Origin: Vibrio celticus
GTDB taxonomy: Bacteria; Pseudomonadota; Gammaproteobacteria; Enterobacterales; Vibrionaceae
NCBI RefSeq assembly: GCF_024347335.1
Contig: NZ_AP025463.1
Location: 3,472,001 to 3,536,000, forward strand
Length of the DNA stretch: 64,000 nucleotides
Direction: 5' to 3'
How positions within the stretch are numbered: the first letter of the stretch is position 1; every line of letters starts with the position of its first letter. Both the position numbers and the translations under genes were made by a program. Shown here piece after piece: positions 56,124-64,000 of this stretch. The notes under the pieces are model-generated. The model had not been told where the DNA came from and made no database searches. It saw nothing but the letters and a program-made list of their open reading frames with translations.

Positions 56124-56149
56124 AGAGCGACCTAAGGTCGCTCTTTTTA
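56124..56149 (+). terminator. Intrinsic terminator after the DMT transporter
   Basis: AGAGCGACC / GGTCGCTCT perfect stem, 3-nt loop, then TTTT. Confidence 0.85.
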
Positions 56150-56185
56150 AATCATCGCTGTAGCGATAAACCATTCGAATCAGCA

Positions 56186-56776
56186 TCAATGGATGTGATT
56201 ATGGCTCACTACTTGAGTCTTGGTTTCAGTGAAGGCAACATCATCAAGTTGTAGGTTGATGCGTTCAAGGTCACTTTCCAGTTTCTGGCTTTTCTTAAAC
56301 AGCTTTTGCTGCTTCTTAATCATCTTCGCGAGCTTTTTGTTGTACTTTTCTTGTTTCTTAACAGCTTTCTTCGCTTGTTTGAGTTCAGCTTTCTCATCAC
56401 CGCTCGCCTTCGCCATCAGTTTTTTCAACTTGGCTTTTTTCTGTGCGGCTTCTTTTTTGGCAAGCTCAGGGACAATATCAGTTGCGGCTGGATCGAACAT
56501 TTGTACGCTAGGTTCAATTGTCTCGTTGATTTCTGCAAGCGATAGCTCTGGTGCAGGCAGTGTTTCCGCTAGCAGACCGCATGCGACTTTCTCTTCAACG
56601 GGTTTGTTTTGACAACCAAGAGGTGGAATTGCGGTTGGTTTGCATAGATTCGCTTGATCCGCCGAAGAACGTGCGCAAGAACGACACACGAACTTAGGTT
56701 CAGTCACTAAGCTGTGGATCTCGCCCAAGTGTTCGGTAATATCTCGACGGTTTAACTTACAAAAGCGTTTAGCCAT
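56186..56776 (-). CDS. Cys-containing, Lys-rich coiled-coil protein, probably Fur-regulated
   Basis: 196 residues in two parts. The N-terminal 70 residues hold several Cys (6, 31, 34, 45, 55, 66; one CxxC as CRSCARS), suggesting metal binding. The C-terminal half is a Lys/Glu/Gln-rich coiled coil (KKLMAKASGDEKAELKQAKKAVKKQEKYNKKLAKMIKKQQKLFKKSQKLESDLERI) ending HNHIH. No signal peptide. A Fur-box-like palindrome lies just upstream of the start. Not recognised; an iron-starvation role is inference. Confidence 0.7.
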   Translation of the reverse strand: MAKRFCKLNRRDITEHLGEIHSLVTEPKFVCRSCARSSADQANLCKPTAIPPLGCQNKPVEEKVACGLLAETLPAPELSLAEINETIEPSVQMFDPAATDIVPELAKKEAAQKKAKLKKLMAKASGDEKAELKQAKKAVKKQEKYNKKLAKMIKKQQKLFKKSQKLESDLERINLQLDDVAFTETKTQVVSHNHIH

Positions 56777-56789
56777 GCTACAACTCCAG

Positions 56790-56812
56790 ATAAGAATAAT
56801 AATGATTCTTAG
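56790..56812 (-). promoter_or_regulatory. Fur-box-like site upstream of the Cys/Lys-rich gene
   Basis: AAGAATAATAATGATTCTTA is an imperfect palindrome close to GATAATGATAATCATTATC, 15-35 bp before the start codon, where Fur would block transcription. Confidence 0.6.
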
Positions 56813-56917
56813 TTAGATATACATCCGTAACGCGACTATCGCAAGTGTTAAATGACAATTTATCGTATTTATGACGGGAAATTTTCTTAGCGTGTTGCTA
56901 AGTTATTGATGCTTCCG

Positions 56918-57709
56918 CTAAGTCATTGATGCTTTCACATAGACGTCAAAACGGTTCTTTTTGGTTTCGATCGCCATGCTCGGTTTTTGCTCGTCTAACC
57001 AAGCAGCGTAATCCGGTCTTTTAACCACAACTCGCTTCGATGCCAATTTCATCGCTGGCTCAAATAGACCATCAGCATCGAGATCGGCACCCACCAAAGA
57101 TTGGAATACGCGCATCTCTTTTTTGACCAAAGCCGATTTCTTTTTGTTCTCTGGGTGTGGGTACATTGGGTCGAGGTACACCACGTCTGGCTGTTCGAAA
57201 TCAGGATCATTACTGAGCTTGTCCAATGCATCGTGACTGGATGCGTGAATCAACTTCATACGCTCACTTACCCAACCACCGATGTCTGGGTCTTGTTGCG
57301 CTCGTTGTAAGCCATCATCAAGCAGTGCAGCAACAACGGGGTGACGCTCGACCATTTGCACCTTACAACCTAGAGAAGCCAACACAAACGCATCGCGCCC
57401 TAAGCCTGCAGTACCATCAAGAATAGTTGGCGTTGCGCCTTTGTTTAAACCCGCTGCTTTGGCAATCGCCTGACCTTTACCACCGCCAAACTTACGTCTG
57501 TGACCGACTGCGCCTCCCACTAAATCAACAAAGATAGCGCCAAGCTTAGGCTCATCGACTTTACGTAACTCAAGTCGCTCACTGGTCAGTACCAAAGCAA
57601 AATCACTGCTTTCATCATGAGATAAGTTCCAGCGGGTCGCTAAGTCATTCAAATGAGCGATTTGGGTAGCATCTTCGCAAATCAGTTGTAGTTGCAAGGT
57701 CGTCTCCAA
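56918..57709 (-). CDS. rsmJ: 16S rRNA m2G1516 methyltransferase RsmJ
   Basis: 263 residues. SAM methyltransferase of the RsmJ (YhiQ) family with VDLVGGAVGHRRKFGGGKGQAIAKAAGL, motif I ILDGTAGLGRDAFVLASLG and catalytic YLDPMYPH (D/N-P-P-Y-type). It methylates G1516 of 16S rRNA. rsmJ is a known site for other Tn7-like elements, but it is intact here and not next to the transposon. Confidence 0.95.
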   Translation of the reverse strand: METTLQLQLICEDATQIAHLNDLATRWNLSHDESSDFALVLTSERLELRKVDEPKLGAIFVDLVGGAVGHRRKFGGGKGQAIAKAAGLNKGATPTILDGTAGLGRDAFVLASLGCKVQMVERHPVVAALLDDGLQRAQQDPDIGGWVSERMKLIHASSHDALDKLSNDPDFEQPDVVYLDPMYPHPENKKKSALVKKEMRVFQSLVGADLDADGLFEPAMKLASKRVVVKRPDYAAWLDEQKPSMAIETKKNRFDVYVKASMT

Positions 57710-57809
57710 CAGACAGTAGTATTCAAAACAAAAGAGGCAACCAGTTTACCTGATTGCCTCAACAATACATATTAGCGGTGAAAAGTATTCCCAGCTAAAG
57801 TCGGCTTAC

Positions 57810-60800
57810 CTAAACCAATGACTCTGTCTCTCGTTCTTGTCTTAACTCTTCAACGAGCTCTGCGAGTGGTTTAGGTCGGCCTATGATGTAGCCCTGCGCG
57901 TAGTTCACACCCAACTCAATCAGCTTGTCGATGATCTGGGTATTTTCAACGAACTCAGCCACGGTGTGCTTGCCCATCTGCTTGGCAAGATCATTGATCG
58001 AGCGAACCATCACATGGTCCATCTCATTGACATCAATATCACGCACAAACAGGCCATCGATCTTCACAATATCGACGGGCAGTTTTTTCAGATAACCAAA
58101 TGACGATAGCCCTGAGCCAAAATCATCCAATGCAATCATGCAACCAAGCTCTTTAATACGAGTGAAGAACTTGATCGCCTGCTTCATGTTACTCATGGCG
58201 GCCGTTTCGGTGATCTCTAAACAAATCTTATGACACGGTATCGATGAATCGCTCAGGCTATCGATCAAGAACTCGACAAAGTCACGATTCCCCATCGAGT
58301 GACCGGAAAGGTTGATTGAACACATCCCCAACTCCTCAATAACCTCAGGGCGTTGCTCCAACCAACCTAAGGTTTGACTGACGACTTGGCGGTCAATCAA
58401 GTGCGCGATGTTATAACGCTCTGAGGCCGGCATGAAGATCCCCGGAGAGATGTACTCACCTTTGATATTCTTGATACGTACCAAGATCTCAAAATGCATT
58501 TTTTCACTATTTTCATCTAGACCAAGAATGCGCTGAGCAAACAACTCTAAGCGGTCATTCGCCAAAGCCTCATGCACGAGGTTGACGCACTCCATCTCTA
58601 GATGACGACGACGCAGGTCTTCATCATCTTGATGGTAAAGATGATAGCGATTGCGACCTTCTTCTTTAGCGGCATGACAAGCTGCATCCGCCTGAGCGTG
58701 CACCATCTGCGGTGAAGCCGCAGTATGGTCAATCAATCGAATACCGATAGAGCACGTCAGGTTGAGTCGAATATCATCCCACAAGAATGGATTCTCACTC
58801 ATCATCGAGATAATACTGCGACACACATTAACCGCGTCTCGCTCAGTACAGTCTTTCATTAATACAGCAAACTCATCACCACCCATTCGCGCTAATACCG
58901 CATTGTACGGAAGCACGTCTTCTAGCAACTTGGCGCTAAACAAGATCGCAGCATCACCCGCTTCATGTCCTGCGGTGTCGTTCAATACTTTCAGCTGATC
59001 CAAATCTAAGAACAACATTGCGTGAGTTCGCATGTGACTCTCAACCTCTTTGAGCGCTTTTTGCAGCTCTTGTTCAAAGTGGTTGCGGTTAAAGGTGTCA
59101 GTCAGCAGGTCATAGCGAGCCTGATACTCTAATTTTTCAGAAAGCTCGTGCGTTTCGGTGATGTCTTCACCCACAATCAACAGCTGATCAGACTCCACCA
59201 ACGGGCGGATATTTTCACGAATCCAGATCTTGCTGCCGTCGGCATGACGATATTCGATATCACGACGCCACACACCACGAATCTTATGCTGTGGTTGCAG
59301 CAAGATATGGCGAGGAATCATCGCGTTCTCATCAACATAAAATTCTCTAGGGCGATGACCCAACAACTGATCGAGTGGGTATCCCAAAAGCTCTTCGACA
59401 AACTGGTTCACTTGTTGAATGCGATTATTACCATCGAGCGTAATCATCATCACCGGCTGTTTGTCGTAATACAGCTTCAAGTTTGCTTCACGTTGGAACA
59501 GCTTATTCTCAGCAAGCTTACGTGAGGTCACGTCGCGCGCCTCAAAGAGAAACTGAATGTCTTCGTCTTCACTGCCCGGCATCGGCTTCAATGAAATATC
59601 CAACACCATCGCACCGCGATCTCGACACCACACCTCGGCTTCAAATCGTAAGGCTGGGTGCTCACTTTTTGCGATGAAATATTCGGCTAGCACTTCTCTC
59701 GCAGAACTTTCCCAATGTTGGTGTTGTTGCAGCGGCGTTCCCAGTTTATAGCCTTGATTATAAAGCAGCTCATGTAACTTGCTGTTACTCGACAGCAGCA
59801 CGCCACCCTTATCAATGATGCCCATGAACTGCAGGCTTTGGTCGAATATCGACTCAAGCAGCAGCTGACTTTTTCGGCTGGCACGTTCACTTTTTTTAAG
59901 GCGATTAAGGTAATACACCAAGGTCGCGATGACACACGACATCACCAAAAACAGCAAACCTATGGTGCGAATTTCATCGCGGTAGCGTACTAGAAATGAC
60001 TTCGGCTTATTGAGGAAGGTTACTGAGGCTTCATTCTCTGCACCCAAATCCCAACGTGAGATCTGTTGGTAATCGAGTTTGATTTCTGGCGCGCCAGCAA
60101 CCACTTGGGGCAGCGGTTTATCCGGATTAGCGAGCACATTCAGTAGCACTCGCCCAGTGTCTCGTCCTTGTGTTTCTCCACTGTGGATCACGCCACCAAT
60201 CGCACCAAACCCAAGTCTTAAATCATGCACGATATACAATGGCATCTGAGTTTTTTTGTTGAGCTGACGCCAGTCTTCTTTGCTGCTGACACGACCATTG
60301 ATGTCGCGGTAGTAGGCCCAGAACAACAAGCTTTTAGTTAGATCAGCGCGTTGCGCGAACGTCATCAGTTCTTGATAAGAATCAGGCGTATATTGCTCCA
60401 CCAGCCCAGAAAACTCAGGGCGTTTGTGTAGAAATAAATCCACTTGAGCGCGAATAGCTTCACCCGTTACCGAGTGATCGGTAACCACGTAAACTTTTTT
60501 AACCGTCGATTGAAGTCGATTGATCAGCTCAATATTGCTCGCCATATCAATATCTTCAGTGATACCGGTTGCGTGCAAGCCTTCAATCATTTGCGGAGAA
60601 AAATTGTTGATGCCACCAAAAATAACGGGCGTGCCATTGAGTTCGGGCGCTAAGCGTTTCATCAGATTGAGGGCGTTATTATCACTGACGACTACAGCGG
60701 CAAACTCTTCATGCGACAGCTTAGTGCGGTATAGCTGATAAATTCGCTCTAAGTATTCAGCGTTTTGAGTTCGCTTGGTATCGAGATAAACAACCCGGTA

Positions 60801-60968
60801 AGACAAACCATCGCGATCGAGCTCATCAGATAGTCCTTTATGGAAATCATCTGTCCAGAAAAAGCCTTGATGATAAGAGTGAATAACCAACACATCTTTT
60901 GCCTGAGCTGAAGCAAAAACACTCCAACACATCACAATAAAAAATAACGAAAATCGCACTGAATTCAC
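57810..60968 (-). CDS. Periplasmic-binding-protein-PAS-GGDEF-EAL c-di-GMP enzyme
   Basis: 1052 residues. Signal/anchor at the N-terminus; ABC_sub_bind-like periplasmic domain (about 25-310; VLVIHSYHQGFFWTDDFHKGL start); membrane helix at about 338-358; two PAS-like domains (about 375-620); GGDEF (about 630-790, motif MGGDEFAV intact); EAL (about 805-1045). The EAL motif reads EILVRI, a conservative variant; LEITET, LDDFGSGLSS and VAEFVE keep the other catalytic residues, so phosphodiesterase activity is possible. The ligand is unknown. Divergent from asnC. Confidence 0.92.
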   Translation of the reverse strand: MNSVRFSLFFIVMCWSVFASAQAKDVLVIHSYHQGFFWTDDFHKGLSDELDRDGLSYRVVYLDTKRTQNAEYLERIYQLYRTKLSHEEFAAVVVSDNNALNLMKRLAPELNGTPVIFGGINNFSPQMIEGLHATGITEDIDMASNIELINRLQSTVKKVYVVTDHSVTGEAIRAQVDLFLHKRPEFSGLVEQYTPDSYQELMTFAQRADLTKSLLFWAYYRDINGRVSSKEDWRQLNKKTQMPLYIVHDLRLGFGAIGGVIHSGETQGRDTGRVLLNVLANPDKPLPQVVAGAPEIKLDYQQISRWDLGAENEASVTFLNKPKSFLVRYRDEIRTIGLLFLVMSCVIATLVYYLNRLKKSERASRKSQLLLESIFDQSLQFMGIIDKGGVLLSSNSKLHELLYNQGYKLGTPLQQHQHWESSAREVLAEYFIAKSEHPALRFEAEVWCRDRGAMVLDISLKPMPGSEDEDIQFLFEARDVTSRKLAENKLFQREANLKLYYDKQPVMMITLDGNNRIQQVNQFVEELLGYPLDQLLGHRPREFYVDENAMIPRHILLQPQHKIRGVWRRDIEYRHADGSKIWIRENIRPLVESDQLLIVGEDITETHELSEKLEYQARYDLLTDTFNRNHFEQELQKALKEVESHMRTHAMLFLDLDQLKVLNDTAGHEAGDAAILFSAKLLEDVLPYNAVLARMGGDEFAVLMKDCTERDAVNVCRSIISMMSENPFLWDDIRLNLTCSIGIRLIDHTAASPQMVHAQADAACHAAKEEGRNRYHLYHQDDEDLRRRHLEMECVNLVHEALANDRLELFAQRILGLDENSEKMHFEILVRIKNIKGEYISPGIFMPASERYNIAHLIDRQVVSQTLGWLEQRPEVIEELGMCSINLSGHSMGNRDFVEFLIDSLSDSSIPCHKICLEITETAAMSNMKQAIKFFTRIKELGCMIALDDFGSGLSSFGYLKKLPVDIVKIDGLFVRDIDVNEMDHVMVRSINDLAKQMGKHTVAEFVENTQIIDKLIELGVNYAQGYIIGRPKPLAELVEELRQERETESLV

Positions 60969-61058
60969 CCTAACCCTATAGTTACTGCTAATATTATCAC
61001 CCTTGGCTATGATGTGTACTCAAGCCGGTATGTTTTTCATTCAACCTAAGGATTATGC

Positions 61059-61523
61059 ATGTCCACAACCACAGCTCGTCTAGATGATCTAGACCGTGCC
61101 ATTCTCAAAACCTTGATGGAAGATGCACGTACTCCTTATGCTGAAATGGCAAAGCAGTTCGATGTCAGCCCTGCGACGATTCACGTTCGCATCGAAAAGA
61201 TGAGATCGGCAGACATTATTGAGCGAACGGAAGTGGTGGTAAACACCAAAAAGCTAGGTTACGACGTGTGTTGTTTTATTGGCATCAATCTTAATGCTGC
61301 CAAAGATTACCACTCGGCGATAGCTAAGCTGAATGCCTTAGACGAAGTGGTTGAGGCGTACTACACCACTGGTGCTTACAATATCTTTGTAAAGCTGATG
61401 TGTAAGTCGATAGAAGAGCTGCAGTTTGTATTGATCGATAAGCTGCAAGCGATCGATGAAGTTCAGTCGACAGAGACACTGATTTCATTGCAGAACCCTA
61501 TCAACCGCAACGTTAACCCATAA
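61059..61523 (+). CDS. asnC: Lrp/AsnC-family regulator AsnC
   Basis: 154 residues. N-terminal helix-turn-helix (LDDLDRAILKTLMEDARTPYAEMAKQFDVSPATIHVRIEKM) and RAM effector domain (AKDYHSAIAKLNALDEVVEAYYTTGAYNIFVKLMCKS). Very close to E. coli AsnC, including IQSTETLI-type strand QSTETLISLQNPI. In E. coli it activates asnA in response to asparagine; asnA is not in this window. Confidence 0.92.
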   Translation: MSTTTARLDDLDRAILKTLMEDARTPYAEMAKQFDVSPATIHVRIEKMRSADIIERTEVVVNTKKLGYDVCCFIGINLNAAKDYHSAIAKLNALDEVVEAYYTTGAYNIFVKLMCKSIEELQFVLIDKLQAIDEVQSTETLISLQNPINRNVNP

Positions 61524-61559
61524 CATTGATTCGCCTTGCTTGGCATAACGCACAGACAA

Positions 61560-61589
61560 AAAAAGAGCCTCTAACTAGAGGCTCTTTTT
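61560..61589. terminator. Terminator of asnC
   Basis: AAAAAGAGCCTCTA / TAGAGGCTCTTTTT-type hairpin with A- and T-runs on its two sides; bidirectional. Confidence 0.85.
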
Positions 61590-61612
61590 GCAATTATCTC
61601 GCAATAAACTAG

Positions 61613-62491
61613 GGCGTGTTGATCTTTGCTGTACATTTCGCGTTCAACAATACATCGGTAGCCACATTAACATGAATGCCAGCGATAACATGCTGGCATA
61701 ATTCCTTTCTAGCTTGTCATATCTACTTGAAATAGCTCGATAATGCTTAATTCTCCCAAAGGCATTTTCGACCAAGTGACGATACTTGTATAAACACCAA
61801 TCCATACTGTCTTTGTCTATATCTTGTCCGTAATTGCGTTTAGCAATTACCGTTTCTCCGCCACGTTCCTTAACAAAATACGGAAAGGTTCGCTGTCATA
61901 TCCTTTATCACAAACGATGGTATTAACTTCATCGAGTTGCTCAACTAAGCTTTCGGCATGCACTATATCGTGGCGTTGTCCCTCTGATAAATCAAAGCAA
62001 ATCGGCAGGCCACCACTATCTACGGCTAAGTGAATTTTGGTTGAGTTGCCCCCGCGACTTTTTCCTATTTGCTCTGAACTTTCAGTAGCTGCACCTGTAC
62101 TATGCTGATGTGCTCTAACTATAGAGCCATCAAGAAATACCATTCAAAATCAGCAATGTTAGATAAGCTTTTGAAAAGATTATCTAAAATCCCTTTCTTT
62201 GACCAAAGATTAAATCGTCTGTAAACGGTACTCCACTCTCCGAACTCAGAGGGTAGATCTCGCCAAGGAATACCTGTTCTCATTCGATAAAGTATTCCTT
62301 CAAATGTCATTCGATGTTCAGTTTTATCGTAAATACGACCTGTACTTTTCATAACTTGGAGTAGCAGTTCCCAGCGAATATCAGTTAGCATTGTTCTTGG
62401 CATGGTATTGGTTATGGTTTTACTTTTGGCGAAGCAAATTATAACTCTTTACCATGCTGTTCAAAAAACACTCACGAAAGATCAACACGCC
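61613..62491 (-). mobile_element. IS5-family element (about 880 bp)
   Basis: Inverted ends GGCGTGTTGATCTTT at both sides, flanked by CTAG (61609-61612; 62492-62495), a 4-bp duplication usual in some IS5 subgroups. It holds one transposase gene in broken frames and lies between asnC and prlC, 17 bp from the prlC stop. Confidence 0.88.
61644..62403 (-). pseudogene. IS5-family transposase, frame broken at two places
   Basis: N-terminal part 62403-62119 (MLTDIRWELLLQVMKSTGR..., IPWRDLPSEFGEWSTVYRRF) is DUF4096-like. The frame then changes near 62140, where VFLDGSIVRAHQHSTGA (first Asp) continues to 61847 with the second Asp in CDKGYDSEPF. It changes again near 61885 to GETVIAKRNYGQD...HLVENAFGRIKHYRAI with the catalytic Glu, ending at 61644. 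The first change could be a programmed shift; the second looks like decay. Confidence 0.85.
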
Positions 62492-62508
62492 CTAGATAGT
62501 TACCGTGA

Positions 62509-63999
62509 TTATGCGTTGATTCCCGCGTGGCGCAGCATTGCGTCGATTTGTGGCTCACGACCACGGAAGCGTTTGAACAGCTCCATTGGCTCTTCACTGC
62601 CACCCATTTCAAGGATATTGTTCAGGAAGCGATTACCCGTTTCAGTGTTGAATATACCCTCTTCTTCAAATGCTGAGAACGCATCTGCCGATAGCACTTC
62701 TGCCCACAGGTAGCTGTAGTAACCAGCACTGTAACCACCAGCAAAGATGTGACCAAAGCTGTGTGAGAAACGGTTCCAATCTAGGCTTGGCAGTACCGAT
62801 ACCTTAGACTTAACATCCGCTAGCGTTTCTAGTACGCGAGCACCCACTTCAGGGTCGTACTCTGTGTGTAACGTGAAATCGAACAAGCCAAGCTCTAGCT
62901 GACGCAGGATAAACATCGCAGATTGGAAGTTCTTCGCCGCTAGCATCTTCTCTAGCATCTCTTTTGGTAGCGCTTCACCCGTTTCGAAGTGACCAGAGAT
63001 GAACGACAGCGCTTCCTCTTCCCAACACCAGTTTTCTAGGAACTGACTTGGCAATTCAACCGCATCCCAAGGCACGCCATTAATACCCGCAACTGCGCCC
63101 GCTTCTACTTGCGTCAGCATGTGGTGAATGCCGTGACCGAATTCGTGGAATAAGGTTACCACTTCATCGTGAGTAAACAGTGCTGGCTTATCACCAACAG
63201 GCTTGTTGAAGTTACACGTTAGGTAAGCAACTGGCGTTTGCAGCTCACCAGATTCAGTAATACGACGACCACGACAGTCATCCATCCAAGCGCCACCACG
63301 TTTGTGTTCACGTGCGTATAGGTCTAGGTAGAAGCTACCACGCAGTGTTCCGGTCGCATCAAAGATATCAAAGAAACGCACAGACTCATGCCAAGTGTCT
63401 ACACCTTCACGCTCTGTTACCGACATACCAAACACGCGGTTCAGTACCTCAAACAGACCTGAAACCACATTAGATTCTGGGAAGTAAGGGCGAAGCTCTT
63501 CGTCAGAGATCTCGAACAGCTTCTGTTTTTGTTTCTCACTGTAGTAAGCGATGTCCCAAAGATTCAATTCAGAAACACCAAATTCTTTCTCAGCAAACTG
63601 GCGTAGCTCTTCAACTTCGCGCTCACCTTGCGGTTTGGCTTTTACTGCTAGGTCGTTTAGGAAACCAAGCACTTGGTCTGGCGTTTCTGCCATCTTAGTC
63701 GACAGTGATTTTTCGCTGTAAGTACTGAAACCAAGCATGCGCGCGATCTCGTGACGCAGTTTAAGTTGCTCAGTGATGATCTCAGTGTTGTCCCACTTAC
63801 CTGCGTTTGGACCGCGATCTGAAGCGCGCGTTACGTATGCTTCATAAAGCTCTTTACGCAGTTCTTGGTTATCACAGTAAGTCATCACAGGTAGGTATGA
63901 TGGGATATCCAGAGTTAGTAAGTAACCTTGTTGTTCTTTAGACTCAGCCGCCGCTTGTGCTGCCGCCAGTGCTGATTCAGGCATACCTGCCAGTTCAGC
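62509..63999 (-). CDS. prlC: Oligopeptidase A, 3' part (gene continues beyond the window)
   Basis: About 496 C-terminal residues of this M3-family zinc metallopeptidase (full length about 680). The HEFGH zinc site (VVTLFHEFGHGIHHML) and the third ligand Glu in the WDAVELPSQFLENWCWE segment are intact. It degrades oligopeptides, including cleaved signal peptides, in the cytoplasm. In E. coli it is adjacent to rsmJ; here a GGDEF-EAL gene, asnC and an IS5 copy intervene. The N-terminus is outside the window. Confidence 0.95.
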   Translation of the reverse strand, partial: AELAGMPESALAAAQAAAESKEQQGYLLTLDIPSYLPVMTYCDNQELRKELYEAYVTRASDRGPNAGKWDNTEIITEQLKLRHEIARMLGFSTYSEKSLSTKMAETPDQVLGFLNDLAVKAKPQGEREVEELRQFAEKEFGVSELNLWDIAYYSEKQKQKLFEISDEELRPYFPESNVVSGLFEVLNRVFGMSVTEREGVDTWHESVRFFDIFDATGTLRGSFYLDLYAREHKRGGAWMDDCRGRRITESGELQTPVAYLTCNFNKPVGDKPALFTHDEVVTLFHEFGHGIHHMLTQVEAGAVAGINGVPWDAVELPSQFLENWCWEEEALSFISGHFETGEALPKEMLEKMLAAKNFQSAMFILRQLELGLFDFTLHTEYDPEVGARVLETLADVKSKVSVLPSLDWNRFSHSFGHIFAGGYSAGYYSYLWAEVLSADAFSAFEEEGIFNTETGNRFLNNILEMGGSEEPMELFKRFRGREPQIDAMLRHAGINA

Positions 64000-64000
64000 G

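Noticed and set aside
56918..57709. rsmJ as the attachment gene of this transposon
   Set aside because: It is a known target for other Tn7-like elements, but here it is intact and more than 4 kb from the end; the duplication is at yhiN.

Overview
The window looks like chromosome from a marine Vibrio. The evidence is the gene order glnA-ntrB-ntrC / hemN-yihI / engB-spf-polA / hemB / tatABC-ubiB-ubiJ-ubiE, a long Vibrio-type RyhB between polA and hemB, the protein sequences themselves, and the uspB-ftnA-uspA and rsmJ/prlC blocks. Species was not determined; a Splendidus-clade strain is only a guess.

Layout. 1-27.8 kb is core genome: nitrogen control (glnA end, ntrBC with an NtrC-type palindrome upstream), a dCache-HAMP-GGDEF-EAL protein, hemN, yihI, a methyltransferase, three small RNAs on the minus strand (a CsrB/CsrC-like RNA, Spot 42 and RyhB), cytochrome c4, engB, polA, hemB, a TatD-family nuclease, the Tat operon, ubiquinone genes, rmuC and a DMT transporter. 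27.8-52.15 kb is a complete Tn7-like transposon. 52.15-64 kb is core again: yhiN, uspB, ftnA, uspA, a DMT transporter, a probably Fur-controlled Cys/Lys-rich protein, rsmJ, a second GGDEF-EAL protein, asnC, an IS5-family copy and the 3' part of prlC.

The transposon (27806-52151) has matching ends (TGTGCAGT at the left, TGTGTAGA at the right, each followed by GACAATAAAGTTTGTC) and a 5-bp target duplication AGCTT. The right end abuts yhiN so closely that the duplication supplies the last two bases of the yhiN stop codon. Its minus-strand tnsA-tnsB-tnsC-tnsD operon starts at the right end. tnsC is split by an IS3-family element, so the transposon is probably immobile now.

The cargo is one minus-strand operon with, in transcription order, hsdM, hsdS, an ABC-type/AAA ATPase, an HNH protein, hsdR and a second TniQ-family protein. 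The ATPase-HNH pair resembles a Septu (PtuA/PtuB) module set inside a type I restriction-modification operon. A 5-kb IS21-family element (34781-39738, 6-bp duplication ATATCT), itself carrying an IS66-family element (37114-39471, 8-bp duplication CTTTGATT), sits exactly between the ATPase and HNH genes. Removing it restores a 7-bp spacing between them. hsdM, hsdS and the ATPase therefore keep their original upstream region, while HNH, hsdR and tniQ have lost it. Left of the operon are two small cargo genes and about 800 bp of hairpin-rich, gene-free DNA, including two hairpins that share a related 15-nt loop.

All the IS copies look decayed: frameshifts or interruption affect IS66 tnpB and tnpC, IS21 istA, IS3 orfA and the IS5 transposase. 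The most interesting items are the precise yhiN-targeted transposon, the ATPase/HNH module inside the type I operon, the restriction-linked second TniQ and the hairpin cluster. No CRISPR array, cas gene or tRNA was seen.
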